Positions 39,440 to 49,394 are shown, numbered from the stretch's first letter. The stretch is 64,000 bases of DNA from Trebonia sp963811335 (GCA_963811335.1 CAWERB010000031.1:248001-312000), one strand, 5' to 3'. Numbers and translations: made by a program. The notes: generated by a model from the sequence alone, not told the origin.

Positions 39440-40545
39440 ATGAGCGGAAAGTCTCGCAGGGGTTGGGCTAGTGTCGCGGTCGGCGCGGCTGTGCTGGGTG
39501 GCCTCGGCGTCACGCTGGTCACTTCCGGGTGTAGTTCCGGGGCGCGGGCGGTGCGCCCTCGACTGTCGCTGCCTCGCCGTTGGTCACGGCGAGGGCGAGC
39601 ATGGCCCCGTTGTCGGACTCTAGCTTGATTGGGTTCGCGGCCGCGGAACTGCTCGGTGGTGACCCGAGTGATCAGGTGCACCAGCTGCAGCAGATGAAGT
39701 CGATGGGAATGAATACCGTCCGGGTGGACGCGAACTGGTCCGGCGGGGAACCCAGCCAGGGGAGCTTCGACTGGAGCGCCCTGGACACCATCATGGCCTC
39801 AGTCCACCAGGTCGGCATGACCGCCGACCTGATCATCGACGGGTGCCCGCCCTGGGCCGCGGCCGCCGGCGCGACCGGCCAGTTCGCCCAGCCAGCCAGC
39901 CCCTCCCAGTTCGGCGCCTGGGCCGGCGCTGTCGCCGCCCGGTACGGCTCCAAGGGAGCCGATTACTTCGAGATCTGGAACGAGCCCAACGGCAAGGCAT
40001 TCTGGTCCCCCGCCCCCAACCCGGCCGCCTACACCGCCGACCTGGTCGCCGCCTACGCCGCGATCAAGGCAGCCGACCCGTCCTCGGTGGTGATAACGGC
40101 CGGCATGGCCCCCGGCGACAGCAACCACATCGATCCGGTCACGTTCCTCGCAGCCATGTACGCCGACGGCGCCAAGGGCAGCTTCGACGCGGTCGGCCAC
40201 CACCCGTACACCTTCCCGGCCGACCCCGGCACCGACCCCCAGGGCGCCTGGGCCGAGATGGACCAGACGAGCCCGTCGCTGCGCAGCCTCATGATCGCTC
40301 ACGGCGACGGCGCCAAGAAGATCTGGATCACCGAGTTCGGCGCCCCCACCGGCGATGTCACCGCGGCCCAGCAGGCCACCGAGCTCACCCAGGCCATCAC
40401 CGCCGCCCGGAAGACCAAATGGATCGGGGCCTTCTACATCTACACCTGGAGCGACCAGTTCGGCGGAGACGGCTTCGGCCTGCTCGATGACAACGGCAAG
40501 CCCAAGCCCGCCTACAACGCCGTCGCCGCCCTGGCTTCCTCCTGA
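39440..40545 (+). CDS. Glycoside hydrolase lipoprotein 2 (frameshifted)
   Basis: A tandem paralogue of the 37863 gene with near-identical signal (SVAVGAAVLGGLGVTLVTSGC) and barrel domain: FEIWNEPN, HHPYTFPADPG and IWITEFGAPTGD are intact. The linker is much shorter and lacks the FPTF repeat. One frame break lies in a G-rich run near 39540-39550, between signal and barrel. The start is ATG 39440 with GGAAGG two bases upstream. Confidence 0.82.
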
Positions 40546-40585
40546 CCACCGCAAGCCCACGTGGGGACCGCCCGGTGGCGCGAGA

Positions 40586-40618
40586 GTTCACCGGTTGTTA
40601 GCCTGGGTGTCCGCTGGG
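40586..40618 (+). promoter_or_regulatory. PHO-box-like direct repeats
   Basis: GTTCACCGGTT followed directly by GTTAGCCTGGG, and then a weaker TGTCCGCTGGG, match the 11-bp direct-repeat pattern (GTTCACC plus four) bound by PhoP in Streptomyces. The site is about 90 bp before the phospholipase C start. Regulation by phosphate is an inference. Confidence 0.45.
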
Positions 40619-40693
40619 CTCGGTGTGCGGGATTGGCTGGACGGTTTTGCTCGGTCTGAATGCCCTGTCGTTCGGCGAGAGGACTGGCGAAGC

Positions 40694-42811
40694 ATGGACA
40701 TGGACAATTCCCGCAGCCGGCCAGCGGGGGACGTGCCCGGTACGGACTACCGTTCTCCGGCACCGTTTCACGCGGCGGTCAGCCGCCGGCGGTTCCTGCA
40801 GGCGGGCGGGGTGCTCGCCGGAGCGGCGGCCGTGGGGGCCGGGGCCAGCCAACTGGTCGGCCTTACCGGCCGGAGCCGGGCCGAGGCAGCGACGGGGACG
40901 ATCGCTGACCTCAAGCACGTCGTGATCCTCATGCAGGAGAACCGGTCCTTCGATCACTACTTCGGCACCTTGCGGGGCGTCCGGGGCTTCTCCGACAAGC
41001 AGGTGCTCAAGTACCAGAGCGGCACGACGATCTTCGAGCAGCCCGACAAGAAGCGCACCGACCTGGGCTACCTGCTGCCCTTCCACATGGATTCCACCAA
41101 GGTGGACGCGCAGAACGCGGGCGACCTCGACCACAGCTGGTCCGGTGACCACAGCGCGCGCAACAGCGGGCTGTGGAACAACTGGGTCGCCGCCAAGACC
41201 GAGCAGACGATGGGGTACTTCACCCGCAACGACCTGCCGTTCAACTACGCACTTGCCGACGCGTTCACCATCTGCGACGGCTACCACCAGTCGATACTCG
41301 GGCCGACCAGCCCCAACCGGATGTACTTCTGGACGGGCACCTCCAGTGGCTGGACGTCGAACCCGCCGGACTACACCGTCGAGTTCACCAACGTCACCAC
41401 CTACCCGGAACTGCTGCTGAACGCGGGCATCTCCTGGCAGGTGTATACCAACCACGAGGTGGGCGACGACAGCGGGAACAACGGCTGGGTCGGCGACTAC
41501 GGCGACAACCCGTTGTGGTTCTACCAGCAGTACCAGACCTCGGAAAAGGCGACCACGACGACGGGGCAGCGACTCGCCGTCCAAGGCGCGGTGCAGCCGT
41601 GGCAGCCGAACGCGGGGACCCCGCTCGGCCCGAACCACGTCAACCACGTGCTCGCCCAGTTCCTCTCCGACTGCGCCGCGGGGACGATTCCCCAGGTGAG
41701 CTGGATCGTCGCGCCGTACGAGTACTCCGAGCACCCAGCGGCGAGCCCCAGCTACGGCGCGCACTACGTGCGCACGGTCCTCGAGGCGCTGATGGGCAAC
41801 CAGGCGCTATGGGAGACGACCGCGCTGTTCATCACCTACGACGAGCACGACGGCTACTTCGATCACGTGCTGCCGGGGTCACCCGAGACCACCGTGACGA
41901 ACGAGTTCATCGGCGGGCTGCCGGTCGGCTTCGGCCCGCGGGTGCCGATGATCGTCTGCTCGCCGTGGACGCGCGGCGGGCACGTCGACTCCAACCCCTA
42001 CGACCACACCTCGATGCTCCGCTTCCTGGAGGCCTGGACCGGCGTCCCGGCCCCCAACATCACGGCATGGCGGCGCTCGGTGACCGGCGACCTGACCGCG
42101 GCGTTCGACTTCAGCAGCCCGGACTTCTCTGTCCCGGCGCTGCCGGACACCGCCGCGCTTATCACCCAGTCCGACGCGGAGAAGGCCTTCCCCGCCGTCG
42201 CACCGCCCGCCGAAGGCGCGCAAGTGATGCCGGTTCAGGAGCCTGGCACCCGCCCGCACCGGCCGAGCCAGGTCATGCCGCAGGCCGACGTCACCGTGAA
42301 CCGGTCCGCCTACACGGTGACCGCCACGATGTCCAACGCCGGGCAGGTCGGCGTCTCGCTGCTCGTCTTCCCCGACAAGTACCTGACCGCATCGGCCACC
42401 CCGTTCACGGTCGTCAGCGGCACCAGCAAGACCTACACGTGGACCGCGGCCAAGAAGAACGGCTACGGTTACGCCTTCTCGATCTACGGGCCGGACGGGT
42501 TTGTCCGCTCGTTCGCGGGCGGCATCGTCGGCGCGAGCACCATCACTGGCCAGATCCCCCGGGTAACCGGCACGCCGGCGACCGGTTCCGCGCCGTCGCT
42601 GCAGCTCACGCTGGCCAACGACGGCACCACGGCAGTGACCTACACCCTCACGGTTAACGATTACGCCGGCACCACCCAGAGCGTAACCGTGGGCGCGAAC
42701 GGCTCGACGAACGTCACCTGGCCCCTCGACTCCAACGGCTACTATGACGTGATCATCACCGCGAACACGAGTGACGGTTTCACCCGCCGCTACGCGGGCC
42801 GGGTCGCTTAA
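40694..42811 (+). CDS. Tat-exported phospholipase C
   Basis: A phosphocholine-type phospholipase C of the phosphoesterase superfamily, 705 residues. It carries a Tat signal (SRRRFLQAG, residues 30-38), then ILMQENRSFDHYFG with metal and active-site residues, TSPNRMYFWTG, FITYDEHDGYFDHV and HTSMLRFLE. Two C-terminal beta domains (DUF756 type) follow from about residue 520 to the end. Such enzymes release phosphorylated headgroups from lipids outside the cell and are often phosphate-regulated; a PHO-box-like repeat lies upstream. A short hairpin (GCATCC/GGATGC, 42814-42830) follows the stop. Confidence 0.93.
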   Translation: MDMDNSRSRPAGDVPGTDYRSPAPFHAAVSRRRFLQAGGVLAGAAAVGAGASQLVGLTGRSRAEAATGTIADLKHVVILMQENRSFDHYFGTLRGVRGFSDKQVLKYQSGTTIFEQPDKKRTDLGYLLPFHMDSTKVDAQNAGDLDHSWSGDHSARNSGLWNNWVAAKTEQTMGYFTRNDLPFNYALADAFTICDGYHQSILGPTSPNRMYFWTGTSSGWTSNPPDYTVEFTNVTTYPELLLNAGISWQVYTNHEVGDDSGNNGWVGDYGDNPLWFYQQYQTSEKATTTTGQRLAVQGAVQPWQPNAGTPLGPNHVNHVLAQFLSDCAAGTIPQVSWIVAPYEYSEHPAASPSYGAHYVRTVLEALMGNQALWETTALFITYDEHDGYFDHVLPGSPETTVTNEFIGGLPVGFGPRVPMIVCSPWTRGGHVDSNPYDHTSMLRFLEAWTGVPAPNITAWRRSVTGDLTAAFDFSSPDFSVPALPDTAALITQSDAEKAFPAVAPPAEGAQVMPVQEPGTRPHRPSQVMPQADVTVNRSAYTVTATMSNAGQVGVSLLVFPDKYLTASATPFTVVSGTSKTYTWTAAKKNGYGYAFSIYGPDGFVRSFAGGIVGASTITGQIPRVTGTPATGSAPSLQLTLANDGTTAVTYTLTVNDYAGTTQSVTVGANGSTNVTWPLDSNGYYDVIITANTSDGFTRRYAGRVA

Positions 42812-43047
42812 CGGCATCCGCGCGGGATGCTGGCAGTTCACGCGCCGCTGGTCCGGGCATACCAACACCGTTGAGTTGCTGTACGAGGGCGGCCCGTTAC
42901 GGGGGCTTGCGGGTCGCCGCCGGGATCCGGGACGAGCGGTCTCCCCAAAAAGCATCTGGACTGTCGGCGGTTCGTACGTGGCGTTCTGACGGACGGTCAC
43001 AGCGGCCGGCCGTACGCCATGCCCGTCAAAGCAGGAAGCGAGGCACC

Positions 43048-44022
43048 ATGCGCAGGACATTCCGCTGGCTGGCCGGCGCTGTCGCCGGGATCACCGTCGC
43101 CGGAGCGGTCGCCTGCACTAGCCGCGTCGCCTCGACCGCCGCCCCAACCACCACCCCAGCCGTCGCCCCAACCACCGCCAGGGCAGCCGGCCCGTGCGGC
43201 ACGACGAAGACGGCGCCGGCCTACCGGCACGTCATCTGGATCTGGTTCGAGAACCACTCGTACTCCGACATCGCGGGCAGCTCATCCGCGCCGTACTTCA
43301 ACTCGGTCGCGTCCAAATGCGGCGTGGCGACGAACTACCACAACCTGACTCATCCGAGCCTGCCGAACTACGTCGCCGCCACCTCCGGGCTGGCCGGCCT
43401 CAATCCCTTCTACGCGGACTGCAGCCCGTCGAAGGAGTGCTCAAGCCCTGGGCCGAGCATCTTCGGCCAGGGCGAGGACTGGAAGGCCTATGCGGAGTCG
43501 ATGCCGTCCAACTGCGAGCCGTCGGACTCCGGCGACTACGCCGCCCGGCACAACCCGCCGGTGTACTACACGTCCCTGACCAACTGCTCCGCCAACGACG
43601 TGCCCTACACCCAGCTCGCGGCCGACCTGGCGAGCAACGCGCTGCCGGCCTTCTCGTTCATCACGCCGAACCTGATCAACGACATGCACGACGGCACTAT
43701 CGCCCAGGGTGACGCCTGGCTGAGCGGCAATCTGCCGACGATCCTCGCCAGCCCCGAGTACACCTCCGGCACCACGGCCGTCTTCGTGACATTCGATGAG
43801 GGCAGCGGCGGCCAGACCGGCGAGAACTGCGCCACGAACACGAATGACAGCAGCTGTCACGTGCTCACGATCGTGATCAGCCCGTCCACCCCGGCCGGCG
43901 CAACCTCCGGCACCCTGTTCAACCACTACTCGCTGCTCGCGACGACCGAGCAGCTCTTGGGCCTGCCCGCCCTCGGCCAGGCGGTCGCCGCGGCTACCAT
44001 GACCGCCGCGTTCAACCTCTGA
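43048..44022 (+). CDS. Secreted phosphoesterase (acid phosphatase-like)
   Basis: 324 residues. RRTFRWLAGAVAGITVAGAVAC is a signal that could be a lipoprotein signal, followed by a Thr/Pro linker. The phosphoesterase domain has WIWFENHSYSDI, THPSLPNYVA, FSFITPNLINDMHD and FVTFDEGSGG. It belongs to the same broad superfamily as the upstream phospholipase C and may release phosphate from other esters. The start is ATG 43048. A weak GTTCACG element lies at 42836. In 42812-43047 nothing else was recognised. Confidence 0.85.
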   Translation: MRRTFRWLAGAVAGITVAGAVACTSRVASTAAPTTTPAVAPTTARAAGPCGTTKTAPAYRHVIWIWFENHSYSDIAGSSSAPYFNSVASKCGVATNYHNLTHPSLPNYVAATSGLAGLNPFYADCSPSKECSSPGPSIFGQGEDWKAYAESMPSNCEPSDSGDYAARHNPPVYYTSLTNCSANDVPYTQLAADLASNALPAFSFITPNLINDMHDGTIAQGDAWLSGNLPTILASPEYTSGTTAVFVTFDEGSGGQTGENCATNTNDSSCHVLTIVISPSTPAGATSGTLFNHYSLLATTEQLLGLPALGQAVAAATMTAAFNL

Positions 44023-44104
44023 CCAACGCGCCTCCGACGGCCGGTAACGACCAACCGGCTACCACTTCGCCATACCCAGCGTCAGCGACGGCGCCAGCGC
44101 CGGC

Positions 44105-44485
44105 TCAGGCCGCGCTCTCGCCCGCTTCGCGTGCCTGCGCGAACTCGCAGAACGCGTCGTAGGCCCGCGGGCCGTGGATCGTGGCGGGTCCGCCCTTCAT
44201 CAGGAAGGTGACGCCGATCGCCTCGGCGGCCTCCTGGCGGGTGGCGCCCGCCAGCGCGGCCGCCTGGGCGTGCGAGGCGATGCAGCCGTCGCAGCCCTCG
44301 ACGACGCCGATCGCCAACGCGATGAGTTCCTTGGTCCGGACGTCGAGGGCCCCGGCGGCGAACGCGGCGTGGTGCAGTTCGCTGAAGCCGGCGTAGACGT
44401 CTGGGATGGCGCGCCTGAGCTCGCGGTGAAGCGGGGAGAGCTCGCGGAGCACGGTCTTGCCGTGGGTGGAGGCGTGGTCAGGCAT
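44105..44485 (-). CDS. AhpD/carboxymuconolactone decarboxylase family protein
   Basis: 126 residues with EGCDGCIASHA: Cys65-X2-Cys68-X3-His72 is the redox motif of AhpD-like alkylhydroperoxidases. The start is ATG 44485 with AAGGAG nine bases upstream; the frame extends to 44545 but without homology. It lies 56 bp after the ABC permease and is probably the last gene of the PadR-ABC operon. A link between pump and redox protein is not known. Confidence 0.88.
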   Translation of the reverse strand: MPDHASTHGKTVLRELSPLHRELRRAIPDVYAGFSELHHAAFAAGALDVRTKELIALAIGVVEGCDGCIASHAQAAALAGATRQEAAEAIGVTFLMKGGPATIHGPRAYDAFCEFAQAREAGESAA

Positions 44486-44541
44486 GTGGGTGGACTCCTT
44501 CCCGTCAGGTATCCCCCCCGCCTGACCCTGCTGGGGAGTGT

Positions 44542-46914
44542 TCACTCGTTCCTGGCGACCTCGGGGCCTGTGATGCGCTCGAGCAGCGGGAAGGTGGCCG
44601 CGATGATGCCGAGGGAAACGACGATGCCGGCCCCGGTGAGCAGGTAGTAGCCGAGGCCGGGGGCCACCATCGGGTGATTTTGCGCCTCGGAGGCGAACAT
44701 CGCGGCGCCGGCGAACCCGGCGCCGATCGCGACGGCGGCGACGGAGAGCAGCGGCACCGCGCCCTCGAGCGCGACGACGCGGCGCAGCGTGCCGAGCCGG
44801 GCGCCGGTGAGCCGCAGCAGGCTGAACGGCCGCTTGCGGTCCGCCAGCCCGGCCGCGATGCCCGTGGCGAGCGTGCAGCCGGCGATCACCAGGCTGACCA
44901 GGATCACCACGTTCGCGAGCTGCTGGTAGGCGTTGTTGGTGGAATTATCCTGCTTGACGATGTCGCCGAGGGTGGACGGCGCGCTGAGCACGGGGTAGGC
45001 GCGTGAGTTCTCAAGCACGGTCCGCGCCTGCTCGATGGCCGCCGTGCCGCCGTCCGTTCCCACGTAGATGGAGTCCACGCCGAGGCTGTCCAGCCGTGCG
45101 GCCGGGACGTTCGCGGCCGGCCAGGTGATTCCGGTGAGGATCGAGTCGTCAAGCACGCCGTACTCGCCGAACCCGGCGGCCGGGAATGCCGCCGCTGTCG
45201 CGCCGGCCGGGCAGCGGCCAAGGGCGGGAACGGTCGCGAGCTGCGCGCACGACATGACGCTCGCCGGGACCGGGCTGAAGTGGCCGTTGCCGTCCCCGCC
45301 GAGGTCGTGGAAGGTCCCGGGGATGGTCAGCCCTGGGTCAACGCGGACCACGACCGTCCCCTGGACTCCGTGAATCGCGTCCAGCTGCGCGGCGAGCGCC
45401 GCGGCGGGTGCGGCCGGCCCGCCGCCGGTCACGGCCGAGCTGTCCGGCGACTCGGCCGCGATCTGCTCACTCAGCATGTTCGATTCCGCCACGGTGCCGA
45501 ACCGGGTGAGGTTCTTGACGTCCTGCGTGCCGATCGCCACCGCGGCGACGGTGGTGACGAACAAGGCGAGGACCAGGCCGCTGACGGCGCGGAAGGCGGC
45601 CTTAGGGTCGTCGGCGATGCGGCGGGCGGCGATCAGCGTGCCGGGGCGGCTGGTCCAGCGGGCCATGGCCCGCGCGGCGGCCATGGTGAGCCACGGGCCC
45701 GCGATGAACAGGCCGACGAGGATGAGCGCGAAGCTGGACACGAACGCCTGGACCTGCCCGGAGATGGAGGCCGGGTGACCGTGCAGGGTCCAGAAGCCAA
45801 GCTCGGCCAGGCCGGCGAGCAGCGGGGCCACGCGCCAGGCCCGCGGCGGCTTCGGCCGCGCCCGGCGGGCGACGCCGAGCGGGGAGATGTGCACCCGGCG
45901 CAGCGCGAGCCGGGCCGCGATGACGGCGAAGACCGGCACCCCGATCGCGACCGCGAGGACGTCAAGCAGGCTGAGCGTCAGCTCGGCGGGGAAGAACGGC
46001 TCGCCGATGAACGGCACGCTCGCGACCGGGATGCGCAGCAGGAAGAAGATCCCGAACCCGGCGGCCATCCCCAGGACCGCGGCCGCCGTCGATTCGGTGG
46101 CCGCGATCAGCGAGACCTGCTTGCGGGTCGCGCCGGCCAGCCGCATCGCCGCGAACCGCTCCTCGCGGCGGGCCGCCGACAGCCGGGTCGCGGTGGCGAT
46201 GAAGATCAGCACCGGGAGCAGGATGGCCAGCGCCACGACGGACAGGATGAAGTCAATGGAGTTCCTACCGCCGCCCGGGTCGGTCGGGGAGAACTCCAGC
46301 CCCTTGGGGTTCGGCTGTGGCGGGCAGCCAGGGCCACGACACTGGTTCTCGGAGCCAGGCACCGCGTCGGCGATCGACGTCACCTGGACGGTATTCGGGG
46401 TCTGCGCCAGCTGCGCAGGGGTGCGTCCGATGACGATGACCAGCGAGTCCGGTGACGGCAGCGCGGCCTCGCCGATCGTGCCGGCCAGGTGGCCGGGGTA
46501 GCGGCTGGCGAGCACGTCCGCCGGGTAACTGCGCATCAGCGCGAGCAGCGCGGGCGAGGCGTAGTACTGGCCGGGTGCCGGGTCACGGGGGATGCCGGGC
46601 GGCACCGGGGACGAGGCGCCGGTGGCGGCCACGTCAAAGCGGTCGATGCTCTGGCCGGCGAAGAGGTCGCCCATGGGATGCCACCACAGCGGGGCACTGT
46701 GCTCGCCGCTGGCCGCCGCCGGGCCCGCGGGCACGGACGAGGTGCCGGTCCAGAACCAGGCGTGGCGGTTGTTCCAGGCGACGGTCGCGTTGGTGGCGGC
46801 GACCGCGGTCAGCAGCAGGCCGACGCCGAGGCCGACCGCCACGGTGAGGATGACCAGCCGGGTGATCGCCTCGCGGCCGCCGTTGACGACCAGCCGCAGC
46901 CCGAGGGGGATCAC
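44542..46914 (-). CDS. FtsX-like ABC permease 2
   Basis: An intact 790-residue permease, paralogue of the 6392-8716 gene. A first helix (residues 18-40) is followed by a large extracellular loop, helices at about 225-250, 275-300 and 325-345 around TRLSAARREERFAAMRLAGA, a central pair, a second extracellular loop with a few cysteines, and three C-terminal helices around ADRKRPFSLLRLTGA. The duplicated FtsX arrangement suits MacB/LolCE-like exporters. The start overlaps the ATPase stop by 4 bp. Confidence 0.92.
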   Translation of the reverse strand: MIPLGLRLVVNGGREAITRLVILTVAVGLGVGLLLTAVAATNATVAWNNRHAWFWTGTSSVPAGPAAASGEHSAPLWWHPMGDLFAGQSIDRFDVAATGASSPVPPGIPRDPAPGQYYASPALLALMRSYPADVLASRYPGHLAGTIGEAALPSPDSLVIVIGRTPAQLAQTPNTVQVTSIADAVPGSENQCRGPGCPPQPNPKGLEFSPTDPGGGRNSIDFILSVVALAILLPVLIFIATATRLSAARREERFAAMRLAGATRKQVSLIAATESTAAAVLGMAAGFGIFFLLRIPVASVPFIGEPFFPAELTLSLLDVLAVAIGVPVFAVIAARLALRRVHISPLGVARRARPKPPRAWRVAPLLAGLAELGFWTLHGHPASISGQVQAFVSSFALILVGLFIAGPWLTMAAARAMARWTSRPGTLIAARRIADDPKAAFRAVSGLVLALFVTTVAAVAIGTQDVKNLTRFGTVAESNMLSEQIAAESPDSSAVTGGGPAAPAAALAAQLDAIHGVQGTVVVRVDPGLTIPGTFHDLGGDGNGHFSPVPASVMSCAQLATVPALGRCPAGATAAAFPAAGFGEYGVLDDSILTGITWPAANVPAARLDSLGVDSIYVGTDGGTAAIEQARTVLENSRAYPVLSAPSTLGDIVKQDNSTNNAYQQLANVVILVSLVIAGCTLATGIAAGLADRKRPFSLLRLTGARLGTLRRVVALEGAVPLLSVAAVAIGAGFAGAAMFASEAQNHPMVAPGLGYYLLTGAGIVVSLGIIAATFPLLERITGPEVARNE

Positions 46915-47615
46915 GCCTGCGCCCCGGTGAGCGTGCTGACCTTGCCGTCCCTGACGATGACCTCGCGGTCGGCATAGGCCGCGACCCGGGCGTCATGGGT
47001 GACAAGGACCACGGTGGTGCCCTGCTCGCGCACGGCCGCGGTGAGCAGGTCCATCACCAGCTCGCCGGACATGGAGTCAAGCGATCCCGTCGGCTCGTCG
47101 GCGAACAGCACCTCGGGCTCGGCGACCAGCCCGCGGGCCAGCGCGACCCGCTGGGCCTGCCCGCCGGACAGCTCACCTGACCTGCGGCGCTCGAGCCCGT
47201 CAAGGCCCAGCGCGGCGAACCACTTCCGCGCCGCCGTCATCGCCGGCCCGCGGCGCGTGCCGGAAAGCAGCAGCGGCAGCGCCACGTTCTCCTCCGCGGT
47301 CAGCTCGGGGACAAGCTGGCCGCTCTGGAACACGAAACCGAACTGGTCCCGGCGCAGCGCGCTGCGCCGGTCGTCGCTCAGGGTGTCAAGCCGCTGCCCG
47401 CCGAACCAGACCTCGCCCTCCGCGGGCACCAGGATGCCGGCCAGGCAGTGCAGCAAGGTGGACTTGCCCGATCCGCTCGGACCCATCACCGCGACGATCT
47501 CGCCGCGGTGGACGGTCAGCGAGGCGCCGCGCAGCGCCGGAGTTTCGCCGAACGAGAGCACGAGGTCCCGTGACTCGACCAGCTTCGTCGTGCGGCCCTC
47601 GGCGACGGCGCTCAC
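46911..47615 (-). CDS. ABC transporter ATPase 2 (MacB/LolD type)
   Basis: 234 residues with Walker A GPSGSGKST, signature LSGGQAQRVALARGL, Walker B VLFADEPTGSLDS and VLVTHDARVAAYADREV. The start is GTG 47615, overlapping the PadR stop by 4 bp (GTGA). It is clearly paralogous to the ATPase at 8716 but lacks that protein's Pro/Ala tail. Confidence 0.93.
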   Translation of the reverse strand: MSAVAEGRTTKLVESRDLVLSFGETPALRGASLTVHRGEIVAVMGPSGSGKSTLLHCLAGILVPAEGEVWFGGQRLDTLSDDRRSALRRDQFGFVFQSGQLVPELTAEENVALPLLLSGTRRGPAMTAARKWFAALGLDGLERRRSGELSGGQAQRVALARGLVAEPEVLFADEPTGSLDSMSGELVMDLLTAAVREQGTTVVLVTHDARVAAYADREVIVRDGKVSTLTGAQA

Positions 47616-48136
47616 TGGTGCACCGCTCGCGCGAGCAGGTCCAGCCTGGCCGCCGTGTGGTCGATCCATCGCAGGTCAGCCTCCAGTCGGTAGAGCGCGT
47701 GGTCGGCGAGCAGCACGCCGAGATGATCCGAGTCCCGCTTGAGCTCGGTGAGCTCGCGCATCCGCTGCAGGTGCGCCGCCCGCTGGGCGTCCAGGTAACC
47801 GACGGCCGGACGATCGAGCATCAGGGCGAGCACTACCTTGGCGAACAGCTCGCTCTGCAGGTCCGGCTCCGGCGGGACCGGCTCGGCCAGCCAAGTCTCC
47901 ACGTCGGCGATGCCCGCGTCGGTGATCACGTACCGGCGGCGTTCCGGCCCCGCCTCCTGCTCAACGGGCCCGGCCACCGCCTTGCCGTCCCGTGCCAGCC
48001 GGGACAGCGTTGCGTACACCTGGCTGTACCGCAGGGGCCTGCCCCGGCCGAAGTACGCGTCGTAATCCCGTTTCAGGTCATACCCGTGGCTCGGGCCTCG
48101 CTCGAGGAGGCCGAGCAGCGTCAGCGGAACACTCAT
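47612..48136 (-). CDS. PadR family regulator 2
   Basis: 174 residues, paralogue of the 10007 regulator with the same N-terminus MSVPLTLLGLLE and the helix YSQVYATLSRLARDG. It heads the operon PadR-ATPase-permease-AhpD. A strong palindrome lies 10 bp upstream of the ATG, the expected place for autorepression. Confidence 0.9.
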   Translation of the reverse strand: MSVPLTLLGLLERGPSHGYDLKRDYDAYFGRGRPLRYSQVYATLSRLARDGKAVAGPVEQEAGPERRRYVITDAGIADVETWLAEPVPPEPDLQSELFAKVVLALMLDRPAVGYLDAQRAAHLQRMRELTELKRDSDHLGVLLADHALYRLEADLRWIDHTAARLDLLARAVHQ

Positions 48137-48145
48137 AACCCAGAG

Positions 48146-48177
48146 ACTACTCCAAGAGTATTCTCTTGGAAAGTAGT
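48146..48177. promoter_or_regulatory. Palindromic PadR operator candidate
   Basis: CCAAGAG-TATT-CTCTTGG (48152-48169) is flanked by ACTACT on the left and AGTAGT on the right, giving nested dyad symmetry over 32 bp. It lies directly upstream of the PadR start, so the protein is the obvious candidate to bind it. Confidence 0.65.
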
Positions 48178-49130
48178 TCGCCGATCTGGTCTCCCGTCGC
48201 GGAGCGGCCCGCGGGATAGGCGTCGTAGAAGGCACGGCGCGGCCGATGGCCCGGGGACTCGCCGCGGGTTCCTGTCGCCAGGGGCCGGCGGGGGTGGTGA
48301 TCCCGGTCACGCCCTGAAGTTAGGCCGCGCCATTGGAAACTGTGCCCCCACTCGCATCGTTGGTCACATTCGCCACCATAGCTAGGTATTCGGCCGGCCG
48401 GGGGGCTCGGCCCGGAAACATTGATGGACGTGTATTGATTACGGAGCGTAATGAGCAAAATCGCGTCGTTCGGCCGGTTCACGGGCGATTACCGGCCACG
48501 ATGAAGATTTTGCACCGATGTGGTGAACCACGGTGTGGGTCGTTGCGTATCACAATGTAACGAGTTACCGTCGCAGAGTGTCCCATCGCTGCGGCAGAAC
48601 CAAGGCTGTTACTGATGTGACTGAAGGTAACTTCAGTGCAGACGGATGGCTCGACAATGAGGTCGGATCGATGCGGTTTGTTCGGCTCTAACGCCGCACG
48701 AGTGGTCGGTTTATGCCGCACAATGGAGCACGGGATCGGCGCAAGCCCGTCCGTACCTGGTTGCCAGGCACGAACCGGGCGGAGGAGTGATGGTGCACAG
48801 GTTCAGCGTTGCTAGCCGCGATCGCGGTGCGGAGTCGTCCGTGTACGCTGCAGCACCGGCTTCGGTCGGCCAGGGCGGCCCGGCAGTGACCGCGTCGCTC
48901 GCGCTTGTGCACGATTGCCCGCCGGGTGCGGGCGCGATACGACGGGCGGCAAGACGCGCGGCGCTACGGCGCGGCGGTTGTCGACCGGTCAGGCGGAAGA
49001 TGGTATGTAAAGGACATCCGTGCATCTATACGGCTGACGGGGGCTCCATGACCCAGTTCGCGTCCTCGAAGGTCGTGCCTTGCGGCCACCGGCGCCCGCG
49101 CAAGCTCAGTGATGTCCACGGAAGGGAAGG
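48178..49130. other. Long intergenic region upstream of the Tcp-like cluster
   Basis: About 950 bp without a convincing gene. It holds two small palindromes: GTAAC-GA-GTTAC (48557-48568) and ACTGAAG-GTAA-CTTCAGT (48620-48637). An open frame 48787-49134 (+) has no recognisable features; I regard it as chance, though it ends on the next start codon. The promoter of the following operon should lie here. Confidence 0.5.
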
Positions 49131-49394
49131 ATGATGTCCGTATCGATCCTCGCCGCAGCAGCCCCGCAGGCGGCGATCAACACCACAGGTCTCGTCAACT
49201 ACCTGCAGGGCCTTTTCGGCCCGCTATTCCTCGGACTAATAGGCATCGTAGCGCTCTACTTCCTCTTTACCCGTGAGATCACCCGGTTCGTGCAATTCAT
49301 GGTGCTGGCTGTCGCCATCGCCGTGGTCTTCTACACGCCGACCATCGTGGAGACCCTGGCCAAGGGAATAGCGAACGCGCTCGGGGTCCACTGA
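49131..49394 (+). CDS. TcpD-like small membrane protein
   Basis: 87 residues with two hydrophobic segments (about 29-47 and 55-72) and a short polar tail. GGAAGGGAAGG is directly upstream; ATG 49131 or 49134 may be used. The sequence alone is weak evidence. Position at the head of a TcpE/TcpF/TcpH/TcpC/TcpG-like operon suggests it takes the place of TcpD, a small membrane part of Gram-positive conjugation machines. Confidence 0.6.
   Translation: MMSVSILAAAAPQAAINTTGLVNYLQGLFGPLFLGLIGIVALYFLFTREITRFVQFMVLAVAIAVVFYTPTIVETLAKGIANALGVH

Noticed and set aside
40355..40693. Upstream extension of phospholipase C
   Set aside because: It overlaps the end of the second glycoside hydrolase in another frame, and the Tat signal defines the start at 40694.
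41173..42657. 494-residue plus-strand frame inside phospholipase C
   Set aside because: Shadow frame in GC-rich coding DNA, Arg/Ala-rich with no domain.
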